Under the pieces are notes generated by a model. The model did no database searches, was not told the DNA's origin, and was given only the letters and a program-made list of their open reading frames with translations. The translations under genes and the position numbers were made by a program. From the IMG/VR virus record IMGVR_UViG_3300010371_000106, positions 1 through 25,456 of that record: 25,456 nt of DNA. One strand, written 5' to 3'. Origin of the DNA: a virus. Of this stretch, positions 1 through 7,603 are shown one piece after another. The first letter of the stretch is position 1; every line of letters starts with the position of its first letter.

Positions 1-37
1 CCTCGCCTCCTTTCGCGCGCGATCTGCGGATTCTCGG

Positions 38-1501
38 ATGCTTCCGAGCGAATTGGAGCGCGACGTTCTGGATTTGCCCTGGATTAAGGAATTGGGGCCT
101 ATTCCGGATGATGAGCGTTTGCCACGGATTATGAGTGCTCCGCATCCGCGTGCTGTGTATTCGTGGGTGACGGAGTGGGAGCAGTTTTGTCGTGTGGAGT
201 TAATGTGGATTCCGTATTGGTGGCAGAGACTTGTTGCGGCGCGCATTCTGGAATTCGATATTGAGGGTCAGCCGGTGTGGCTGAGTGCGTTTCTGAGCAC
301 GACGCGTCAGGTGGGGAAGAGCGCGCTGCTGCGTTCGCTTGCTCTGTTCCGCGTGAGGCGTCCGGATTTGTTCGGTGGTGCGCCTCAGACGTGCTATCTC
401 GCGTCCACGACGCTTAAGCAGGCGGACGAGGTAATGCGTCCTGCGTTGCTGTGGGCGGACGGAGCTGACGGGTGGAAGGCTCATCGCGCTGCGGGCAATA
501 CGCGCGTCGAGGCGCTGGATTCCGGGCGGTGGCTTGTGGGTCCTGCGGGCTCGTCTCACTCATTCAGTATCAATATGCCGATGACGGATGAGGCGTGGGG
601 CATTGAGCAATTGACTGTTGAGGATCACCTAGAGCCGACGATGCTTGCGGCGGATTGCCCGCTGCTGCTTATCACGAGCACAGCGCACCCGGAAGCGACA
701 ATGTTTGTGCCTAATGTGCGTGCGCGTGCAATTGACGAATTGGAGGAGCCGGAGGACAGGCTCATTATTGAATGGTCCGCTGACGCAGCGTTTACGGACC
801 CGCTGGACGAACGCCTGTGGCGCGTCGCTTCCCCGCGCTGGACGGCGCAGCGGCAGCGTCTTTTGCGCAGCAAGACGGGAGCAGCGGATTTCTCGCCTGT
901 GTCGTTCCGTGCCCAATACATGAATCAGTGGCTCGACCGTGCAGAACTGAATATGCGCGTGAAGCTGGCGGACCCGACACTCTTTGCGCGCTGTCAGGGT
1001 CCGGGCGTCACGGGCATGGGCTCACCTGTCGTTGTGAGCGTCGAAGATTGGTTCGGGCAGGAAGGAAGCGTGGCCGTCGCAGAAGTGCGAGAGGGGCGAA
1101 TCTACGTGTCCGGAGAGACGTTCCCAACGCGCTCCGCTGCGTTCGATTACGTCGATTGGTTCGTCCGCGCGTTTGACTCATCGGAACTGCGCGTGCTCGT
1201 CGGAGCCACGCTTTCATCCGACCCGCGCATTGAGCAATTGCCGCTTTCCGTTGAGCGGCGCGGATTCCGGGAAACGCGCACAGCAATTGGTCTCTATCGC
1301 TCATTGCTCCGCGACAGGATTCTGGTACATGATGCGGAGGCAACGGACCTCACAACGCAGATTCTCGGAACGCGTCTCGCGTCTAGCTCCACGACAGGAG
1401 CACGCCTAGATATGCACGCTCAGCGCAATGACCTGACCGTGGCGGCATTGTGGGCTGTGCAGGAAGCGGCAACAGCGTTCGGAATGGTGGTCGACGAATG
1501 A
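38..1501 (+). CDS. terL: Terminase large subunit (ATPase/nuclease)
   Basis: This 487-residue protein is the motor that packages phage DNA into the prohead and cuts it. The N-terminal ATPase shows a Walker A motif TTRQVGKS at residues 88-95, a Walker B-like MPMTDEAW with D184 and E185, and a TST coupling motif at 213-215. The C-terminal half fits the RNase H-like nuclease, with candidate acidic residues D337 and D466. Length is normal for the family. The ATG at 38 has only a weak ribosome site (CGGA), and the frame is open upstream to base 2, so the true start could lie before the window or across a joined end. The stop overlaps the portal start (ATGA). No small terminase gene is visible. The family call is strong; the nuclease residue assignment is tentative. 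Confidence 0.93.
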   Translation: MLPSELERDVLDLPWIKELGPIPDDERLPRIMSAPHPRAVYSWVTEWEQFCRVELMWIPYWWQRLVAARILEFDIEGQPVWLSAFLSTTRQVGKSALLRSLALFRVRRPDLFGGAPQTCYLASTTLKQADEVMRPALLWADGADGWKAHRAAGNTRVEALDSGRWLVGPAGSSHSFSINMPMTDEAWGIEQLTVEDHLEPTMLAADCPLLLITSTAHPEATMFVPNVRARAIDELEEPEDRLIIEWSADAAFTDPLDERLWRVASPRWTAQRQRLLRSKTGAADFSPVSFRAQYMNQWLDRAELNMRVKLADPTLFARCQGPGVTGMGSPVVVSVEDWFGQEGSVAVAEVREGRIYVSGETFPTRSAAFDYVDWFVRAFDSSELRVLVGATLSSDPRIEQLPLSVERRGFRETRTAIGLYRSLLRDRILVHDAEATDLTTQILGTRLASSSTTGARLDMHAQRNDLTVAALWAVQEAATAFGMVVDE

Positions 1502-2898
1502 CGCAGCCAATGAGTCGGCAACTGCGCACAGCACGCTCATTGCCGCATCCGACTCCGGACCCGCGTTCACAGCCTCCTAACGACAATATCCCCGGCGTGA
1601 ATCCCCCGCCGGTCACAGCCAATCCGCCCGGTGACTTCTCCCCCGTGAGCGTCGGTCCTAACGCGTCCGACGGTTTCGGCAATGACAACATTACGGTTTT
1701 CGGGCAGAACGCACCGGCTCCTGTTTCCGCGTGGAGCGGTTGGCCGAATCAGTGGAACACGCCGCTTTGGAATTCAACGGCGGACAATGGTTCTCCGCTT
1801 TCCATGTGGACACGACTGGCCGATATCGTCTTTGCGTGCCTGGATTTGAACACGTCGATTCTGTCGAGTATGCCGCCGTATCTTGTGAACAACGGGGACA
1901 AGCAGGGCGGACGAAGCTGGCTCGTCAATCCGGAACCAATGGCGTATGTGTCGTGGGCTGAATTCGCTAAAGAGGCGTTCTGGTCCTACTTTGCAGCAGG
2001 CGAAACAATCCTCTATGCGACGGACCGTTTTGCCGACGGGTTCCCGTCGCGCTTCATGGTGCTGAATCCCGCATATGTGAATGTGGAGCGCGTCGCCGGA
2101 CGCATTGAATACTCAGTGGCCGGCGCGCCCGTAAACTCTGACGACATTCTGCATATCAAATACACATCATGGCCGGGTGACTTGCGCGGACACTCGCCGC
2201 TAGAAGTAGCAGGCGCACGGCTGCTCACGATTGCTGCGCTACAGAAATACGCCACGAATCTCGCGACCACGGGTGGACTCCCACCGGCAATCATTAAGTA
2301 CCCGCGTCGCGCCTCACGCGCTCAAATGCGACAGATGCAGATTGACTGGATAGAGGCGCGCGCGTCGCTCATGGGCGTTCCTGCGGTGCTTGCAGACGGT
2401 GCAGAGCTGGACGTGCTGAATCCGCAACTGCAAGACGCAGCGCTAGCGGACCTGTCGAAATTCTCAGAGTCGCGGATTGCAACGCTGCTGAGCGTTCCGC
2501 CGTTCCTTGTCGGGCTCGCCTCCGAGGGCGGCACAACGTATATCAATGCGACCAACGTCTTTGACTTTCATTGGAGAGCGGAACTGCGACCCAAAGCGCA
2601 GGCGTTCGCCGCCGCTCTCGCGGGCTGGCTTCTGCCGCGCGGCTGGACAATGGAACTGGATAGAGACGATTACATTAAGCCGGGAATGTTCGAGCGCGCG
2701 CAGGCGTACTCGATGCTCATTCAAAGCGGCGTGCTTTCCCCGGTCGAGGTCCGCACAATGGAACGTTACGACACAGTACCGGGCGACAATGACCCAATCC
2801 TGCCCGATAGCGACGCGGGAAATCAGACGTACGGAACGCCGGGACGACCGACGCAAACGAATACCGGCGCAGGAGTACAGGAGGCAGTGACGCCATGA
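1498..2898 (+). CDS. Portal protein (HK97-type)
   Basis: The 466-residue product is the dodecameric portal through which DNA enters and leaves the head. The first ~85 residues are Pro/Asn-rich and low in complexity. The core then shows typical HK97-type portal segments: VFACLDLNTSILSSMPPYL, DILHIKYTSWPGDLRGHSPLE, and FSESRIATLLSVPPFLVGL followed by TTYINATNVFDF. The C-terminus is again Gly/Thr/Pro-rich. I chose the ATG at 1498 because it overlaps the terminase stop as ATGA; an open frame extends upstream to 1450 but only inside terL. The next gene, the protease, also overlaps by ATGA, so terminase, portal and protease are translationally coupled. Confidence 0.92.
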   Translation: MTQPMSRQLRTARSLPHPTPDPRSQPPNDNIPGVNPPPVTANPPGDFSPVSVGPNASDGFGNDNITVFGQNAPAPVSAWSGWPNQWNTPLWNSTADNGSPLSMWTRLADIVFACLDLNTSILSSMPPYLVNNGDKQGGRSWLVNPEPMAYVSWAEFAKEAFWSYFAAGETILYATDRFADGFPSRFMVLNPAYVNVERVAGRIEYSVAGAPVNSDDILHIKYTSWPGDLRGHSPLEVAGARLLTIAALQKYATNLATTGGLPPAIIKYPRRASRAQMRQMQIDWIEARASLMGVPAVLADGAELDVLNPQLQDAALADLSKFSESRIATLLSVPPFLVGLASEGGTTYINATNVFDFHWRAELRPKAQAFAAALAGWLLPRGWTMELDRDDYIKPGMFERAQAYSMLIQSGVLSPVEVRTMERYDTVPGDNDPILPDSDAGNQTYGTPGRPTQTNTGAGVQEAVTP

Positions 2899-3560
2899 GC
2901 ACAGAGCCGCGCGCTTTCTACGTCCGCGAGCTGGCACACGTTGACGTGGACGCTGAGCACGGCACAGCAGAAGCGTTGCTAGTGCCCTACGACCGACCGA
3001 CGCCGATTATCGAAATGCAGCCACAGCGCGGGCGCGTGTCCTACGTGGAGGTATTCCGCAAAGGCGCATTTGAGCGCGCCATGCGTGCCGGTGCTGGGCG
3101 CATTCCGCTTGTCTACAATCACAGCGAATCATTCGGCGACCGAATGGGCGTGCTTACGCGCTTCTGGGAAGAGGACGACGGATTGCACGGCGCTCTCCGC
3201 TTCGACCGGTCGAAACTAGAGGCAGTGCAAGACGCTGTGACGACCTCACACAACGGCATATCCATTGCGTTTATCAGCGTCGTTCCTAAGGCGTTCTCTG
3301 AGCGCGACGGAAGCACCGTGGAGCGGCGCTCCGTGATTCTGGAACACGTCGCTGCTGTGAACACGCCTGCTTACGCTGACGCGCGTGTGCTCGCTGTGCG
3401 CAATCTCGCGGACGAGCTGGAAGACGTAGAGCCGACTGCTGCGGATATCTCCGAGCGCGAGCGGCAGGCGCAGATTGACGCGCTCCTGAGAGAAGCACAC
3501 GACCTGATTTCGGCAGGAAATCGCTGGGCGTCCTTCCGGAAAGATGAGCCGCAGGTGTAG
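2895..3560 (+). CDS. Prohead protease (HK97 family, S78-like)
   Basis: The 221-residue product is a head maturation protease that trims the capsid scaffold domain during assembly. The family pattern is visible: GAFERAMR near residue 57, the His region LVYNHSE near residue 75, the Ser region NGISIAF near residue 118, and the downstream LEHVAAVNTPAYADARV segment. The His and Ser fit the catalytic dyad known for this family. The tail after about residue 175 is charged and helical (ERERQAQIDALLREAHDLI). It starts on an ATG that overlaps the portal stop and is followed by a 100-base gap before the capsid gene. Confidence 0.92.
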   Translation: MSTEPRAFYVRELAHVDVDAEHGTAEALLVPYDRPTPIIEMQPQRGRVSYVEVFRKGAFERAMRAGAGRIPLVYNHSESFGDRMGVLTRFWEEDDGLHGALRFDRSKLEAVQDAVTTSHNGISIAFISVVPKAFSERDGSTVERRSVILEHVAAVNTPAYADARVLAVRNLADELEDVEPTAADISERERQAQIDALLREAHDLISAGNRWASFRKDEPQV

Positions 3561-3585
3561 CGTCTGAATTCAGCGAGGACCACCC

Positions 3586-3651
3586 GCCGCAAAGGCTTCC
3601 CCCGCTCCGTTTTCTAGGAGTCATTGAAGCCGCAAAGCCGGGGCCGCTCCG
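3586..3651 (+). repeat. Pair of imperfect direct repeats before the capsid gene
   Basis: Two copies of a GCCGCAAAG...CCGCTCCG unit (3586-3609 and 3629-3651) lie in the short gap between protease and capsid. The first nine and last eight bases match; the middle differs. Between them sits TTTTCTAGGAG. They may be part of the capsid mRNA leader or a remnant of local duplication; no function is assigned. Confidence 0.5.
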
Positions 3652-3688
3652 CCTCCAAAGTGCAATGGCGTATTTGGGAGGGGTCGCT

Positions 3689-4972
3689 GTGGGCGACGTA
3701 ATGATTGACCGGCTGCTTCATGAGCGAAACGCCGTCGAGGGCAAGATTAAGACGGTCGAGACGGTCGCAATTGACGAGAAGCGCGACCTGCGCCCGGAGG
3801 ACCTGGACACTATCCGGACCTACTCCGAGCGCCTTAAGACAATTGACTCTCAGCTGGAGGTTGTTACTAACAACGTCCGCCTGAATGACAGTATTGCCGA
3901 TCGCATTGCCGCTGTGAATGTTGACCGTCCGGTCGGCGGGCACACGTACCGGAGCGCGTCGGAACTTCTGTGGGACGCTCTGCGCCCGAATGACAATGAC
4001 GCCCGTCTGCGTTACGCGCCTGTTCTTAAGCGTGCTGCTGAGCACATGGGAACGAAGGCAGAGAACACCGTTGCCGTTGCGGGTGGATTTGGCGGACTGT
4101 GGGTAGCTGGCCCGCAGGGTCCTGTCATTGACCTTCACCCCAAGGGCCGCCCGTGGCTTTCTGCGATTGGCGTTCGCCCTGCTCCTTCGTCCTTCTCCTT
4201 CACGCGTCCGCGCATTGTTGACCCCAACTTTGCAACCGCCGCCGCCGTGCAGGACAAGGAAAAGCAGGAACTGTCGTCAAAGAAGTTTGACATTGCCGCT
4301 GACACGCTCACGCTGGTTACGGTCGGAAACTACCTGAATGTTTCCCTCCAGGCGGAGCAGTTCATTTCCGGCTCTCTCGACATTGTGATTAACCAACTGC
4401 TCGCGCGCGTCGCATATGCGGAAGAGACGGCGCTCGCTGTTGAGGTCGCAAAGACGAATTCGACAGTAGACCTCGCAGCAGATGCGGACGGCGCTGCCGT
4501 GCGCGCTGCAATCTTCGAGGCTGCGGCGCTCGTCTATGACCAGACCGGCGCGCTTCCGGAATGGATTGCCATGGGGCCGCAGGGCTGGGCGCGGCTCGGT
4601 TCTCTTGTGGACCTCGCTAACCGTCCGCTGTTCCCGTACGTGAATCCTGTCAACGCTGACGGCTCTATGTCCCCGTCTTCGTTCTCGATTTCCGGAATCG
4701 GCCTCACGGGCATTGTCACGCCCGGGATTAAGGACGGCTCCTTCTTCGTCGGCAACGAGCTGGGCGTTGAGGCGTACGAATACCGATACCCCGTTCTGCA
4801 GGCTGTTGAGCCGTCGCTTCTCGGCCGTCAGGTCGCTGTTGCTGCGTCGATGGTTGTTTACCGCCCGACGACTCTGGAGTCCCCGGACAATGGTGTGACG
4901 CCCGGAGAAGGAAACGGCGTCGTCAAGATTGCCCCTGCGGGCGCTGCTGCTGCGTCCGCGCGGCGTCGGTAG
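3689..4972 (+). CDS. Major capsid protein (HK97 fold)
   Basis: This is the main shell protein. The first ~65 residues form a charged helical region (MIDRLLHERNAVEGKIKTVE onward) like the HK97 delta/scaffold domain that the neighbouring protease removes. The rest fits an HK97-fold capsid: the GGLWVAGPQGPVIDLHPKGR segment, a central beta-rich part with SLQAEQFISGSLDIV, and a late segment ending with VAASMVVYRPTTLE. The C-terminus is an Ala/Arg tail. I place the start at GTG 3689 because GGGAGGGG lies five bases upstream, giving 427 residues; an in-frame ATG at 3665 would give 435 residues but has no ribosome site. Gene order after portal and protease supports the call. Confidence 0.92.
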   Translation: MGDVMIDRLLHERNAVEGKIKTVETVAIDEKRDLRPEDLDTIRTYSERLKTIDSQLEVVTNNVRLNDSIADRIAAVNVDRPVGGHTYRSASELLWDALRPNDNDARLRYAPVLKRAAEHMGTKAENTVAVAGGFGGLWVAGPQGPVIDLHPKGRPWLSAIGVRPAPSSFSFTRPRIVDPNFATAAAVQDKEKQELSSKKFDIAADTLTLVTVGNYLNVSLQAEQFISGSLDIVINQLLARVAYAEETALAVEVAKTNSTVDLAADADGAAVRAAIFEAAALVYDQTGALPEWIAMGPQGWARLGSLVDLANRPLFPYVNPVNADGSMSPSSFSISGIGLTGIVTPGIKDGSFFVGNELGVEAYEYRYPVLQAVEPSLLGRQVAVAASMVVYRPTTLESPDNGVTPGEGNGVVKIAPAGAAAASARRR

Positions 4973-4978
4973 GAAACA

Positions 4979-5518
4979 ATGACAACGCTCTGGGACGAGA
5001 GTTACCCGCCGTCGCTCTTTGCGCCCGTAATCATTCCGATTGCGAGCGTGGCGGCGGGTACTCCCGGCGCGTTTGCGCCGGGGAACGCGCCCATTCCCGC
5101 GACCATTGCGGCGCTGCGTGCTGACGCCGTTGTGGGGAATGCAGGCACGAATAAGCCCGGCGCAGCGTGGACGACAGGGCAATATGTTGTTCTCGGCGAT
5201 GCGTCGCACGCGTATTGGGATGGCGCAGCGTGGCAGACAGGCAATGCGCCTGCTCCGCTTCCGCCTGCTCCGACGCTCACGGGCGTTGCTCCGAATACAG
5301 GAGCAGCAGCCGGAGGAACCGTCACAGCGCTGACAGGAACCAATTTCACGGGCGCTACGGGCGTCACATTCGGCGGTGTAGCTGGAACAGCATTCGCCGT
5401 GACGAACGCAACGACAATCGCCGTCACTTCTCCTGCGCACGCTGCGGGAGCCGTTGCGGTTGTTGTGCAGCACCCGAGCGGCAACGCGACACAGGCAGGA
5501 GGATTCACCTACGCATGA
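4979..5518 (+). CDS. Ig-like (IPT/TIG) domain protein, probable capsid decoration
   Basis: The 179-residue product has a Pro/Ala-rich N-terminal half, a tryptophan segment (AYWDGAAWQTGN) near residues 78-89, and a C-terminal IPT/TIG Ig-like domain from about residue 95, recognised by ITGV-like starts (LTGVAPNTGAAAGG), TNFTGATGVTFGG and TTIAVTSPAH. Such domains often decorate phage heads or tails and bind weakly to sugars or host surfaces. It follows the capsid gene by six bases with AGGAAAC as ribosome site, which favours a capsid decoration role. The exact virion location is inferred from position only. Confidence 0.75.
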   Translation: MTTLWDESYPPSLFAPVIIPIASVAAGTPGAFAPGNAPIPATIAALRADAVVGNAGTNKPGAAWTTGQYVVLGDASHAYWDGAAWQTGNAPAPLPPAPTLTGVAPNTGAAAGGTVTALTGTNFTGATGVTFGGVAGTAFAVTNATTIAVTSPAHAAGAVAVVVQHPSGNATQAGGFTYA

Positions 5519-5892
5519 TGCGCGCTAGGAGCCTGCGTGAAGTGTCCTGGGCGGACCCTCAGGCGATTGCGGACGCCGCTATGCAGTCAATGGGCATGGA
5601 CGCAGATACAGACGCTGACGCAGACGCTGTGCTAGTCGCTGCTAACACAGCGCTAGAACTGTTGGACGCGTACATGGGGAATCCGGAATTGCCGGAGCCG
5701 ACGCCGACGCCTGTTCTAGACGCTGCTGTGCTTGTGACAGTCGAAACGTACCGGCGAAAGGATGCAACTTTCGGCGTACTCAACAACTGGACAACGGCTG
5801 ACTTTGGACCCGTCCGCATTTCAACGGACTGGCTAAAGGCCGTGGAGAGCATGGTTCATCCGTGGATGCGCGACAGTTTCGGAATCGGGTAA
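5515..5892 (+). CDS. Head-tail connector (gp6-like)
   Basis: The 125-residue product sits just after the capsid genes, where siphophages encode the adaptor that docks on the portal. It has an Asp-rich helical segment (MDADTDADADAVLVAANTAL) near residues 24-43 and then helices with VLVTVETYRRKDATFGVLNN, like HK97 gp6-type connectors. Starts are ATG 5515, overlapping the previous stop as ATGA, or the next ATG at 5518. The call rests on order, size and a helical pattern; no catalytic motif is expected. Confidence 0.68.
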   Translation: MMRARSLREVSWADPQAIADAAMQSMGMDADTDADADAVLVAANTALELLDAYMGNPELPEPTPTPVLDAAVLVTVETYRRKDATFGVLNNWTTADFGPVRISTDWLKAVESMVHPWMRDSFGIG

Positions 5893-5895
5893 GCG

Positions 5896-6288
5896 GTGGG
5901 AATCGCAACCGCAATGGACGCAGTAGTCGCCGGATTTCATGGCGTATCCGTCGCCGGTAGCGCAACAATGGACGCCTACCCGCTGCGAGCTGTAAGCGAC
6001 CCCGCAGACATTCAGACGCCCACTGTTTGGGTACCGCTCCCAGATATCTCCTTTCAATTCCATAAGCAGCGCGCAGAGGTGACGTGGACTGCTTATCTCG
6101 TCGCTCCAAATTCGCCAAAGCAGAAGACAACGACCGAATGGCTCAGTCAGATGATTGACGCCGTTACAGGACTGTTCCCCTTCACGACAGGAGAACTTTT
6201 CACGCTGACACTTCCCGGTGGCGTCGCCGCACAGGCTTACAAACTCACCTGGCAATCACACATCGCGATTGGAGCAAGCAATGGCTGA
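5896..6288 (+). CDS. Probable tail terminator or head-tail joining protein
   Basis: The 130-residue product begins at GTG 5896, three bases after the connector stop; an ATG at 5914 is an alternative since neither has a strong ribosome site. It contains alternating beta strands (VWVPLPDISFQFHKQRAEVT, WTAYLVAP) and a helix (TEWLSQMIDAVTGLF), consistent with the alpha/beta tail terminator fold. It lies just before the tail tube gene, which it overlaps by eight bases. I did not recognise a specific family, so the function is inferred from position, size and secondary-structure pattern. Confidence 0.55.
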   Translation: MGIATAMDAVVAGFHGVSVAGSATMDAYPLRAVSDPADIQTPTVWVPLPDISFQFHKQRAEVTWTAYLVAPNSPKQKTTTEWLSQMIDAVTGLFPFTTGELFTLTLPGGVAAQAYKLTWQSHIAIGASNG

Positions 6289-6766
6289 CGACGGCACCGG
6301 CACTCTCGGACCGGGCACTCTGACGATTGGCGAGACGGGCACCGAGATTGACGTTTCATGCCTCGTCAACAACGTTTCGATTGTCCCGGACATTAGCGAG
6401 GGCGACGAGAAGACAATGCTGTGCGGCACGACGAAGCGCAGCGCTGACACTATCTCGTGGGCAATCTCCGGCAATGTGGACGTTGACGCAGGCGAGGAAG
6501 CCGGATTCTTTGCGCTCACCTGGAACAACATTGGCGAGGTTGTGCCGTTCACGTACACGCCCAATACGGAGTTGGGAACTGTCGTCACGGGCAACCTGAA
6601 ACTGGCTCCGCTGGAACTGGGCGCAGATAACTACGGCGATTTCCTCAACAGCGATTTTGAATTCGCTCTGGACAATTTCGACCCCAAGACGGCTGTGACG
6701 TACGGAACTCCTATCGTTCCCGGCGCTGCTTCTGCGACCAGGACGAAGAGCACCGTCAGTGTCTAA
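6281..6766 (+). CDS. Major tail (tube) protein
   Basis: The 161-residue product is the likely tail tube subunit. The sequence is beta-rich and acidic, with a pattern of phage tube proteins: an early TIGETGTEIDVSCLVNNVSI segment, DTISWAISGNVDVDAG, EVVPFTYTPN and a late SDFEFALDNFDP. ATG 6281 is preferred because GGAGC lies at good spacing and the upstream part of the frame falls inside the previous gene. It precedes the chaperone and tape measure genes, the normal order for a tube gene. It overlaps the next GTG start by eight bases. Confidence 0.8.
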   Translation: MADDGTGTLGPGTLTIGETGTEIDVSCLVNNVSIVPDISEGDEKTMLCGTTKRSADTISWAISGNVDVDAGEEAGFFALTWNNIGEVVPFTYTPNTELGTVVTGNLKLAPLELGADNYGDFLNSDFEFALDNFDPKTAVTYGTPIVPGAASATRTKSTVSV

Positions 6767-7148
6767 AGCGCCGATTGTCGAAGTGCGCGGCGTTAAGGAG
6801 CTGCGCAAGACGATGAAGCAGGCAGGCGAGGATCTAAGCGACCTCAAAGACGTGAACCAGGCTGTGGGCAATCTCGTCGTCGGCATCGCTCAGGGGATGG
6901 CTCCTAGCGTCTCAGGAGCGCTTGCAGGCTCTATCCGTGCGTCTCGCGCAGCAGGCGGCGTCAGCGTCAAAGCAGGAAGCGCAGGCATCCCCTACGCCGG
7001 TCCTATTCATTGGGGCTGGCCGAGACGCAACATTAAGGAATCGCTGTTCCTCACGAATGCCGCTGCGCAGACCGAGGAACAATGGGTGGCGCTGTATTGG
7101 GAAGGCGTAGACAAGATTATTGACCGCGTGAAGGGCGATGACGCATGA
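6759..7148 (+). CDS. HK97 gp10-like tail/head completion protein
   Basis: The 129-residue product starts at GTG 6759 inside the end of the tail tube gene. It has a charged N-terminal helix (GVKELRKTMKQAGEDLSDLKDVNQAVG), a Gly/Ser/Ala segment with SGALAGSIRASRAAGG, the HWGWPRRNIKESLFL segment, and a C-terminal helix (EEQWVALYWEGVDKIIDRV). This matches the layout of HK97 gp10-like proteins (minor head-tail component), which carry a similar 'ALxxSIRAxRxxG' and 'HWGW' pattern. Placement after the tube gene instead of before it is a little unusual but seen in actinophages. Confidence 0.65.
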   Translation: MSKAPIVEVRGVKELRKTMKQAGEDLSDLKDVNQAVGNLVVGIAQGMAPSVSGALAGSIRASRAAGGVSVKAGSAGIPYAGPIHWGWPRRNIKESLFLTNAAAQTEEQWVALYWEGVDKIIDRVKGDDA

Positions 7149-7456
7149 GCAGTGGACAACTTCAAATCGTGGTGTATCTCGAAGACAGAGACGCATTCAC
7201 CGTGACGACGAAGCTGGTAGATCACAACGTGTGGGATATGACCCGCGCGCGTCATAAGTGGCCGACTGCACAAGACGCGCCGCTCACGTGGATGGGCTTT
7301 CTCGCCTGGTCTGCTGCTCGCAGGACCGGCGCAATTGAACCGTCGTTGACGTGGGAGCAGTTCCTAGAGAAGTGCCTTTCCGTGGAACGTCCGGAAGATG
7401 CGGAGGAAGACGAGAAGACGGCGGACCCTACCCTGCGGGCAGTTGGTCCCGCCTAA
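7145..7456 (+). CDS. Tail assembly chaperone, upstream part (gpG-like)
   Basis: The 103-residue protein overlaps the previous stop by ATGA. It has a helical core with DAPLTWMGFLAWSAARRTG near residues 44-62 and TWEQFLEKC near 69-77, followed by an acidic linker (ERPEDAEEDEKTADP). This is the typical short chaperone upstream of a tape measure gene, like lambda gpG. A second open frame in the -1 phase continues beyond its stop and gives the longer product described separately. The partner is the tape measure protein at 7604. Confidence 0.8.
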   Translation: MSSGQLQIVVYLEDRDAFTVTTKLVDHNVWDMTRARHKWPTAQDAPLTWMGFLAWSAARRTGAIEPSLTWEQFLEKCLSVERPEDAEEDEKTADPTLRAVGPA

Positions 7457-7599
7457 TTGTTGAGATTGCGGTTGCAACAAAGACGCATCCGGGGCCGTGG
7501 TTTCTAGAGGATGAGCAGACCGTTATGACGGTGGTTGACATTCTGGAAAAGCGAGCCGAGGCAGTCGAGAAGGCCACGAAGTCGCCCAAGAGGAGGTAG
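7145..7599 (+). CDS. Tail assembly chaperone -1 frameshift fusion (gpGT-like)
   Basis: A frame in -1 phase relative to the upstream chaperone is open from 7351 to the TAG ending at 7599. Its distal part reads WSRLIVEIAVATKTHPGPWF, then EQTVMTVVDILEKRAEAVEKA and a basic tail. That resembles the T part of lambda-type gpGT fusions, which guide tape measure folding. It lacks a good start codon with ribosome site of its own, so it is best explained by programmed -1 slippage. No classic X-XXY-YYZ heptamer was found; a run CCCT at 7426-7429, where a prolyl-tRNA could slip from CCU to CCC, is one candidate, with GGAGGAAG about 20 bases upstream. Confidence 0.65.
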
Positions 7600-7603
7600 C
7601 GCA

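Noticed and set aside
4277-5473. 398-codon frame on the minus strand opposite the capsid and decoration genes
   Set aside because: Extremely Arg-rich with no motif and lying across two well-supported + strand genes; a compositional shadow.
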